Positions 58,422 to 64,000 of a DNA stretch of 64,000 nt are shown here, piece after piece. A model generated the notes under the pieces. That model did not search any database. It was not told the DNA's origin and saw nothing but the letters and a program-made list of their open reading frames with translations. Position 1 is the stretch's first letter. The number at the start of each line of letters is the position of its first letter. The position numbers and the translations under genes were made by a program. The DNA comes from UBA2336 sp965227265 (lineage in GTDB: Bacteria > Bacteroidota > Bacteroidia > Cytophagales > Cyclobacteriaceae), in contig OZ245738.1 in NCBI GenBank assembly GCA_965227265.1, positions 4,041,117 to 4,105,116 of the forward strand, in the 5' to 3' direction.

Positions 58422-58970
58422 ATGAGACACGGTAAGAAAATAAATCACTTAGGAAGAACCGCCAGCCACCGGAGAGCATTGCTTTCTAACATGGCATCTT
58501 CCCTTATTTTGGAGAAACGCATTACCACAACTGTGGCTAAAGCGAAAGCACTTAGAAAGTATGTTGAGCCTTTGCTGACAAAAGCAAAAAGCGATACAAC
58601 GCATTCTAGAAGAACAGTGTTCTCTTATCTTCAGAACAAGGAATCATTGAAAGAGCTGTTCGGTTCAGTGGCATCAAAGATCGCTGAGCGTGCAGGTGGT
58701 TACACCCGCATCATCAAGATGGGCGATGTTCGTCTGGGTGATAATGCTGAGATGTGCCTAATCGAGCTTGTAGATTTTAACACACTTTACTCGAAAGAGG
58801 AGAAAGCTGGAAAAGCTACTAAAACTCGCAGAAGCCGCAGATCGACTGGAAAGAAGACTGAAGGTGAAGAGGGTGCTGAAGAAACAACAGCAGCAGCTGA
58901 GAAAAAAGAGAAGCCTGCTAAAAAGTCTCCAGCTAAGAAAACAGCTGCTAAAAAGAAGAAAGAAGACTAG
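58422..58970 (+). CDS. rplQ: 50S ribosomal protein L17 with Lys/Ala-rich tail
   Basis: 182 residues; the conserved part ends near 130 (RHGKKINHLGRTASHRRALLSNMASSLILEKRITTTVAKAKALRKYVEPLLT, RLGDNAEMCLIELVD). The last 50 residues are unstructured and rich in Lys, Ala, Glu and Thr (EEGAEETTAAAEKKEKPAKK, KKTAAKKKKED). It is the last gene of the cluster, followed by a strong terminator. Confidence 0.96.
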   Translation: MRHGKKINHLGRTASHRRALLSNMASSLILEKRITTTVAKAKALRKYVEPLLTKAKSDTTHSRRTVFSYLQNKESLKELFGSVASKIAERAGGYTRIIKMGDVRLGDNAEMCLIELVDFNTLYSKEEKAGKATKTRRSRRSTGKKTEGEEGAEETTAAAEKKEKPAKKSPAKKTAAKKKKED

Positions 58971-58994
58971 TGATAGTATTCAGATACATAAAAG

Positions 58995-59027
58995 AGGGAT
59001 TGGACTTCGGTTCAATCCCTTTTTTTA
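58995..59027 (+). terminator. Terminator of the ribosomal protein cluster
   Basis: AGGGATTGGA pairs with TTCAATCCCT (one wobble) around a C(TTCG)G tetraloop, followed by seven T. It lies 25 bases after the rplQ stop. The rest of the 173-base interval to carA contains a small hairpin (59037-59054) and a -7 promoter element. Confidence 0.92.
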
Positions 59028-59036
59028 TGTCTCGTA

Positions 59037-59054
59037 GTCTGTGTCACCACAGAC
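59037..59054. other. Small hairpin upstream of carA
   Basis: GTCTGTG and CACAGAC pair perfectly around TCAC. It is too far from a T-run to be a terminator. It might be part of the carA regulatory region or a repeat; nothing else supports either. Confidence 0.3.
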
Positions 59055-59118
59055 CACGGTTTTCAAACGTTTGGGGAGAAAAATCCGGGGTTTATCCCTC
59101 GTAATCGCAGGGGAATTT

Positions 59119-59126
59119 TAATTTTG
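59119..59126 (+). promoter_or_regulatory. -7 promoter element of carA
   Basis: TAATTTTG, an exact TAnnTTTG match, 17 bases before the GTG start of carA. No TTTG -33 box at 19-base spacing. Confidence 0.55.
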
Positions 59127-59143
59127 TAAAACTTATAAAAAGC

Positions 59144-60244
59144 GTGGGTAAAGCATACTTACTTCTAGCAGACGGCCTTCTTGTAGAGGGTATTGCCATC
59201 GGCAAAAAAGGCACTACAGGCGGAGAGATCTGCTTCAACACCGGAATGACCGGATATCAAGAAATTTATACTGATCCTTCATATTACGGTCAGATCATCG
59301 TTAATACAACGGCACACATCGGCAATTACGGTACACTGGATTCCGAACAGGAGTCAGCTGACCCGAAAATCAAGGGTTTAGTAGTAAATGATTACTCAAA
59401 CGACTTCAGCCGCTTTACCGCAAAGGAAAGTCTTCAGCAGTATTTAGAGAAACATAGCATTGTTGGACTTGCCGGAGTGGATACTCGCATGCTAGTAAGA
59501 TACATTCGCAGCAGAGGTGCGATGAATGCGCTGATCTCATCTGAACTTACACCAGATCAGATGCGCGAAGAAATCAAGAAGGTTCCTTCGATGGATGGAC
59601 TTGAGCTATCTTCTGTTGTATCAACCAAAGAAGCTTACACCGTTGGAGATGAGAAAAAAGCTGAGTTAAGAATCGCAGCCCTTGATCTTGGAATCAAGAA
59701 AAGCATTCTTACAAATCTTACTCAACGTGGCTGTTATGTAAAAGTATTTCCGGCAAAGACTTCTTTCACAGAAATGGAGAAGTTTAAACCAGACGGATAT
59801 TTTATATCGAATGGCCCTGGCGATCCATCAGTGATGAGCTATGCAATTGATACGGTGAAAGAAACACTGAATGCTAATAAACCAACCTTTGGAATTTGTT
59901 TAGGACATCAAGTCCTTGCATTAGCGAATGGAGTCTCAACCTATAAAATGCACCATGGGCACCGTGGATTAAATCATCCGGTTAAGAATTTGATTTCCGG
60001 TTTGGGTGAGATGACTTCGCAGAATCACGGCTTTGCTGTATCTGAAAAAGATATTGAAAAGAATTCCAACGTAGAAGTTACGCACCTTCACCTGAACGAT
60101 AACACCATCATGGGTATCCGGGTGAAGAATAAGAAAGCATTCTCCGTACAGTACCATCCGGAAGCCTCTCCTGGTCCGCATGATTCACGCTACCTGTTTG
60201 ATCAGTTTGTTGAAATGATCAAGTCTGATAAAAAAATTAACTAA
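59144..60244 (+). CDS. carA: Carbamoyl-phosphate synthase small subunit
   Basis: 366 residues from a GTG start. Glutamine amidotransferase subunit: releases ammonia from glutamine for carbamoyl phosphate, used by PyrB and in arginine synthesis. The N-terminal CPSase domain has TGMTGYQEIYTDPSYYGQI; the class I GATase has FGICLGHQVLALANG (nucleophile Cys near 248), SVQYHPEASPGPHDSRYLFDQF (His, Glu). carB is not in the window. Followed 21 bases later by eno. Confidence 0.95.
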   Translation: MGKAYLLLADGLLVEGIAIGKKGTTGGEICFNTGMTGYQEIYTDPSYYGQIIVNTTAHIGNYGTLDSEQESADPKIKGLVVNDYSNDFSRFTAKESLQQYLEKHSIVGLAGVDTRMLVRYIRSRGAMNALISSELTPDQMREEIKKVPSMDGLELSSVVSTKEAYTVGDEKKAELRIAALDLGIKKSILTNLTQRGCYVKVFPAKTSFTEMEKFKPDGYFISNGPGDPSVMSYAIDTVKETLNANKPTFGICLGHQVLALANGVSTYKMHHGHRGLNHPVKNLISGLGEMTSQNHGFAVSEKDIEKNSNVEVTHLHLNDNTIMGIRVKNKKAFSVQYHPEASPGPHDSRYLFDQFVEMIKSDKKIN

Positions 60245-60265
60245 CATTAATCAATCCATAATCCT

Positions 60266-61543
60266 ATGAGTTTAATCGAAAGCATTCATGCACGTCAGAT
60301 TCTTGACAGCCGCGGAAATCCAACCATCGAAGTTGATGTTGTAACTGAAAGCGGTGCCTACGGTCGTGCAGCAGTCCCGTCCGGTGCTTCTACCGGATCC
60401 CACGAAGCAGTTGAACTGCGCGATAACGATAAAAAGAAATATATGGGCAAAGGCGTTCTCAAGGCAGTTGAGAATGTCAATACAAAAATTGCTACTGAGC
60501 TTGTGGGATTCTCTGTGTACGAGCAGAACCTCCTTGACAAGATCATGATTGAGCTTGACGGCACAGCGAATAAAGGCAAGCTTGGTGCGAATGCGATTCT
60601 TGGAGCATCTTTAGCAATTGCAAAAGCAGGTGCGATGGAAGCAGGCATTCCATTATACCGTTACATCGGTGGTGTAAGTGCAAACACGCTTCCTGTTCCG
60701 ATGATGAACATTTTGAATGGTGGTAGCCACGCAGATAACTCTATCGACTTCCAGGAGTTTATGGTTATGCCGGTTGGTGCGGATACGTTCTCTGAAGCAT
60801 TACAAATAGGGGCAGAAATCTTTCATACATTGAAAAAAGTTCTTCATGAGAAAGGTCTTTCAACTAACGTAGGTGATGAAGGTGGATTTGCTCCGAACAT
60901 TAAATCAAATGAAGAAGCAATTGAGATCGTGTTGAAAGCAATTGAGAAAGCGGGTTACAAGCCGGGCTCTGATGTATGGATTGCACTTGATCCTGCGGCT
61001 TCTGAATTCTACGATTCAAAAACAAAATTATATCACTTCAAAAAATCAAACGGTAAGAAATTGAAGCCATTGGAAATGGCCGACTATTGGACAAATTGGG
61101 CTAAGAAATATCCGATCATTTCATTGGAAGATGGTATGGCGGAAGATGATTGGGCTGGATGGACAGCGCTCACACAGAAGATTGGTGACAAAGTTCAATT
61201 GGTTGGAGATGATCTTTTCGTAACGAACGTTAAACGTCTGCAAAAAGGCATTGATGATGGCGTTGCAAACGCAATCCTGATCAAGGTAAACCAGATCGGT
61301 TCATTAACAGAAACGATTGATGCGGTTAATCTTGCAAAACGTAATGGATATAAGAGTGTAATGTCTCACCGTTCGGGTGAAACAGAGGATAGCACGATTG
61401 CTGATCTTGCGGTTGCGTTGAATACAGGTCAGATTAAAACAGGTTCAGCTTCACGTTCAGACCGGATGGCAAAGTATAACCAACTGATCAGAATCGAAGA
61501 GGAGTTGGGTGAAACCGCTTACTTCCCTGGTAAAAACATGTAA
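60266..61543 (+). CDS. eno: Enolase
   Basis: 425 residues. Converts 2-phosphoglycerate to phosphoenolpyruvate. AVPSGASTGSHEAVELRD, NILNGGSHADNSIDFQEFMVMP, the catalytic loop VGDEGGFAPNI (Glu), LVGDDLFVTN (Asp), and VMSHRSGETEDSTIADLAVAL are present; the metal ligands Asp, Glu, Asp and the catalytic Lys in AILIKVNQIG are visible. Likely cotranscribed with carA. A long inverted repeat follows the stop. Confidence 0.97.
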   Translation: MSLIESIHARQILDSRGNPTIEVDVVTESGAYGRAAVPSGASTGSHEAVELRDNDKKKYMGKGVLKAVENVNTKIATELVGFSVYEQNLLDKIMIELDGTANKGKLGANAILGASLAIAKAGAMEAGIPLYRYIGGVSANTLPVPMMNILNGGSHADNSIDFQEFMVMPVGADTFSEALQIGAEIFHTLKKVLHEKGLSTNVGDEGGFAPNIKSNEEAIEIVLKAIEKAGYKPGSDVWIALDPAASEFYDSKTKLYHFKKSNGKKLKPLEMADYWTNWAKKYPIISLEDGMAEDDWAGWTALTQKIGDKVQLVGDDLFVTNVKRLQKGIDDGVANAILIKVNQIGSLTETIDAVNLAKRNGYKSVMSHRSGETEDSTIADLAVALNTGQIKTGSASRSDRMAKYNQLIRIEEELGETAYFPGKNM

Positions 61544-61549
61544 AAATCA

Positions 61550-61608
61550 GGTTAATAGTTATCCGTTAATAGTCGATTTTAACGGATAACTATTAACTAA
61601 TAACTTTT
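61550..61608 (+). terminator. Long inverted repeat / terminator after eno
   Basis: Perfect 19-base arms (61550-61568 and 61578-61596; core TAGTTATCCGTTAA) with a nine-base loop, followed by TAATAACTTTTTC. It starts seven bases after the eno stop, so it can serve as a terminator, but the A/T-rich perfect stem also looks repeat-derived. Confidence 0.65.
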
Positions 61609-61638
61609 TCATACCTTAGTCATCATTTTTTAAGCTGT

Positions 61639-61929
61639 ATGTTGAAGAAACTACCAAAAGCCTTCCGCAATTTTTACATCGTAACCGGGGGCATTTTTTT
61701 AATCTGGATGTTGATTTTAGACTCCAATGATTTTGTATCGCGGTATAAGCTTTCGGCCAAATTGAGTTCCTTAGAAGGCCAGAAGGAATACTATGCAGAG
61801 AAAATCAAGGAAGTGCAAAAAGACCATGAGGAATTGATGGGTACTCGCGAATTGCTCGAAAAATTTGCCCGTGAAAAATATCTCATGAAAAAAAGTACCG
61901 AAGACATCTTTGTAGTCGTTGAAGAATAA
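61639..61929 (+). CDS. FtsB/DivIC-like septum formation initiator
   Basis: 96 residues. A short cytoplasmic stretch, one transmembrane helix (FYIVTGGIFLIWMLILDS, about 12-29) and a coiled coil (YKLSAKLSSLEGQKEYYAEKIKEVQKDHEELMGTRELLEKFAREKYLMKKSTEDIFVVVEE) with the FAREKYLMKKSTEDIFVV motif typical of the DivIC/FtsB family, which joins FtsL and FtsQ at the divisome. The following gene starts one base after its stop. Confidence 0.88.
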   Translation: MLKKLPKAFRNFYIVTGGIFLIWMLILDSNDFVSRYKLSAKLSSLEGQKEYYAEKIKEVQKDHEELMGTRELLEKFAREKYLMKKSTEDIFVVVEE

Positions 61930-61930
61930 T

Positions 61931-62467
61931 ATGAAGTTCAGGGTTTTAATCATTCTGCTCATCGCATCAACTTCTGTTTTTGCACAACGTGAAATCGGAG
62001 ATTCTCCATCTATTAGTGATCGGGGTTATGTTGGGCTTGGTTTTGGCGGCTTGAGTTTTGGCTCTGACACATATTATGGGAAATACTTTTCGATTGGCGT
62101 TTCTGCCTTAGCGGGTTACATGCTTACCGAAAACCTCTCAACAGGATTTGGTGTTGATTATCAATTCACTTCCTACAACGATATAGGTTATAAGAATCAT
62201 CTATACGGAGGGTTCCCCTTTGTGCGCTATAACATTTCAGATTTTTTTATTCAAACTGATTATGCCATTTATAGCTTGAAATCAAATTTAGGGACTACTC
62301 AAGAAGCGCGCGTGCGCGAAGAACGTTTTTTTGTGGGTGTTGGATATTCTCCTGAAACTGGTAATCGCGCCCAATTCAATTTATTATTATCGTATGATTT
62401 ACTTTATGACAATATTGGCCTGTTCCCTTCTCCCATTGCGCTGCGCGCATTTATAACATTCCATTAA
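61931..62467 (+). CDS. Outer-membrane beta-barrel-like protein
   Basis: 178 residues from the ATG read as MKFRVLIILLIAST; a frame start four codons upstream overlaps the preceding gene. Signal peptide ends SVFAQ. The rest alternates amphipathic strands (RGYVGLGFGGLSFGS, YFSIGVSALAGYMLTENLSTGFGVDYQFTSY) with aromatic residues at the ends and terminates in Phe-His, typical of small OMP barrels. Immediately downstream of the FtsB-like gene; convergent with the Ldh gene (4-base overlap). Confidence 0.8.
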   Translation: MKFRVLIILLIASTSVFAQREIGDSPSISDRGYVGLGFGGLSFGSDTYYGKYFSIGVSALAGYMLTENLSTGFGVDYQFTSYNDIGYKNHLYGGFPFVRYNISDFFIQTDYAIYSLKSNLGTTQEARVREERFFVGVGYSPETGNRAQFNLLLSYDLLYDNIGLFPSPIALRAFITFH

Positions 62468-63543
62468 AATTTCAATTCGAACTTTTTAGCAAGTTCTTTA
62501 AGGTCTTCAACAACTTTTGGATTAAGAGGGATGCCTTCTTTCAATCGTATAACATTCATCTCACGTTCCGGATCTCCGGGAATCAACACGCGCGGCTGAC
62601 CTTCAACTGGCTTTGCAGAACGAAAGCGATTAATCCAATTGTCCATGTGAGATTTAAACTCTGCTGCCGGACGGAATGCATCGATGCGCATCGCGCCAAA
62701 AAAATGTCCGATACCTTTTCCAACAGGATCGGCAGGAGGAGCAAGAAAACTTACAAAAGGTGGAACCCACGGCCCATAATTAGCACCAGACAATACGGCC
62801 GAAAAAATGTCAACGATAGAACCAAGTCCGTAACCTTTATGACTGCCATGTTCAAAATCACTTCCGAGCGGAACGAGTGCACCGCCATCTTTTAATTCAT
62901 GGGGATTGGTTGAAGTCTTTCCGTTTTTATCCTGGATCCAACCTTCAGGTGCTTCTTTATTTTTTCGTTGAAGGATTTCGAGCTTGCCGTTAGCGGCTGT
63001 TGTTGTAGCCATATCTGCTACAAACGGAGGTTGCTGATCAGCCGGAATGGCGACAGCAATCGGGTTTGTTCCTAATAATCTTTCTACAGAATATGTAGGC
63101 GCAACTAACGGACTCGCATTCGTCATGGCAATGCCTATCATATCGTGCTCTAACGCCATCATGGCGTGGTACCCGGCAATACCAAAATGATTGGAATGTT
63201 GAACGCTTACCCAACCGGTTCCGCATTGCTTTGCTTTTTCGATGGCAATGTTCATGGCGTAGGGAGCAACCACCAGCCCCAGACCACCATCACCATCTAC
63301 AACAGCCGTGCTGGGTGATTCATGAATGATTTTCATATCGGGTGTTGCGTTGATGCGTTTAGCTTCCCACAATCGAATGTAACCTGACAGGCGTGCCAGT
63401 CCATGTGAATCAATTCCCCGCAAGTCGGCTGAAAGCAAAACTTCTGTTGCCAACGTAGCATGTTCATCGCTACAACCAATTTTTTTGAAAGCCGATAAGG
63501 CGAAAGCTTTCAGTGTTTCAAAAGAGTATGTTTGTTCCGTCAT
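62464..63543 (-). CDS. Ldh-family (malate/L-lactate/ureidoglycolate-type) NAD(P) oxidoreductase
   Basis: 359 residues. Landmarks of the Ldh_2 fold: LLSADLRGIDSHGLARLSGYI near 48-68, VVDGDGGLGLVVAPYAMNIAIEKAK, VQHSNHFGIAGYHAM near 115-129, GTNPIAVAIPA near 165-175, and GSHKGYGLGSIVDIFSAVLSGANYG near 238-262. Family members reduce 2-oxoacids or oxidise 2-hydroxyacids with NAD(P); the specific substrate is not inferable. Confidence 0.9.
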   Translation of the reverse strand: MTEQTYSFETLKAFALSAFKKIGCSDEHATLATEVLLSADLRGIDSHGLARLSGYIRLWEAKRINATPDMKIIHESPSTAVVDGDGGLGLVVAPYAMNIAIEKAKQCGTGWVSVQHSNHFGIAGYHAMMALEHDMIGIAMTNASPLVAPTYSVERLLGTNPIAVAIPADQQPPFVADMATTTAANGKLEILQRKNKEAPEGWIQDKNGKTSTNPHELKDGGALVPLGSDFEHGSHKGYGLGSIVDIFSAVLSGANYGPWVPPFVSFLAPPADPVGKGIGHFFGAMRIDAFRPAAEFKSHMDNWINRFRSAKPVEGQPRVLIPGDPEREMNVIRLKEGIPLNPKVVEDLKELAKKFELKF

Positions 63544-63568
63544 TTGCCTGCAAAGATAATGTGTAGAT

Positions 63569-64000
63569 TCAGTTTGAGAGTATTGCTAAAGCACCTTCTT
63601 TCAGCGAGTAGCTTGATACCCTGATCTGCTTAAGCCTATATTTTTCAAGGATATACCGAACCAGACAGCATCCAACAATGATTAAGTCAACGCGTAACTC
63701 AATCATGCCAATCATATTCATACGCTCAATTCTGTTCATTTTTATGATTCGCTCATACACTGAATAGAAGTATTCAATGGTTAAGGGTGTTTCGCTGTCG
63801 AGTTCATTTTTCTCAATATTATTTTCAGCGCAATAAAGATCACTGAGGGTGTCGAATGTTCCGGAGGAACCAACTAAGGTTTTGGCAGGAAATTCTTGAG
63901 TGGCTTCGTGAACTTCTGTGAGAGACGATTCAAAGAATTGATTAAGCTGACTTATTTCTTCATTTGTAATTGGGTCGTGAATCTTGTAGCGTTCGAGAAT
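63569..64000 (-). CDS. Ppx/GppA-family exopolyphosphatase (5' end beyond window)
   Basis: The C-terminal 143 residues are visible, up to the stop at 63569. TLVGSSGTFDTLSDL, RIIKMNRIERMNMIGMIELRVDLIIVGCCLVRYILEKYRLKQIRVSSYSLKEGAL match the Ppx/GppA core (Gly-rich nucleotide or phosphate site and C-terminal lobe), which hydrolyses polyphosphate or (p)ppGpp. The gene is transcribed away from the Ldh gene's start side, 25 bases upstream on the same strand. Confidence 0.82.
   Translation of the reverse strand: MLERYKIHDPITNEEISQLNQFFESSLTEVHEATQEFPAKTLVGSSGTFDTLSDLYCAENNIEKNELDSETPLTIEYFYSVYERIIKMNRIERMNMIGMIELRVDLIIVGCCLVRYILEKYRLKQIRVSSYSLKEGALAILSN

Noticed and set aside
1..64000. CRISPR arrays, insertion sequences with terminal repeats, prophage, tRNA or rRNA genes
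   Set aside because: Reading both strands showed no regular direct-repeat/spacer arrangement, no intact transposase with inverted ends, no phage structural genes and no recognisable tRNA or rRNA.

Overview
The window reads as chromosomal DNA of a Bacteroidota bacterium, most likely a member of the Cytophagales. Evidence seen in the sequence: several genes are preceded by the Bacteroidota -7 promoter element TAnnTTTG (exact before the rplC and rpsH genes, the S24-type repressor, pyrR, tgt and a WG-repeat gene). Shine-Dalgarno-like sites are rare. The secY-map-infA-rpmJ-rpsM-rpsK-rpsD-rpoA-rplQ order, the long purF product, the DUF2141 protein, WG-repeat proteins and many short lipoproteins also fit. 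The genus cannot be fixed from the window.

Layout. 1-3200: the 5' part of pyrB, pyrR, a secreted hypothetical protein and an EVE-domain protein, all on the minus strand. 3200-16700 (minus): a frameshifted gene remnant, purF, the NADH dehydrogenase membrane-arm genes nuoN, M, L, K, J, I and H with a TPR histidine kinase inserted between nuoI and nuoH, then murI and a membrane protein with a zinc ribbon. 16800-22800: fabI and ispE (plus), a tgt-lptG-EamA operon (minus), and a secreted YCF48-like propeller (plus).

22784-30770 is the most distinctive block. An S24-family LexA-like repressor diverges from a five-gene minus-strand operon: Y-family polymerase dinB, a protein derived from a REP-associated (Y1) transposase that has lost its HUH histidines, RecQ helicase, a 2H phosphoesterase and an alternative DNA polymerase III alpha (dnaE2). 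Two nearly identical palindromes lie between the divergent promoters. I read this as a damage-inducible mutagenesis and repair regulon with two unusual passengers.

30800-44100 is a mixed accessory stretch: a WG-repeat protein with a lipoprotein, a persulfide-dioxygenase-like metallo-beta-lactamase/rhodanese fusion, small secreted proteins, cytochrome c and SCO1 genes beside a Crp/Fnr regulator, an alpha-glucan phosphorylase that lacks the usual PLP lysine, a secreted NPP-type phosphodiesterase, a lipoprotein, and a FecCD/FecE-type iron or cobalamin ABC transporter without its binding protein.

44200-58970 is the large ribosomal protein cluster, rplC to rplQ, with secY, map, infA, rpmJ and rpoA. 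It is served by two very similar promoters, one before rplC and one internal before rpsH, and ends at a UUCG-loop terminator. 59100-64000: carA, eno, a FtsB/DivIC-like division protein, an outer-membrane beta-barrel protein, an Ldh-family oxidoreductase (minus) and the C-terminal part of a Ppx/GppA phosphatase (minus, cut by the window end). No rRNA, tRNA, CRISPR array, intact insertion sequence or prophage was recognised.
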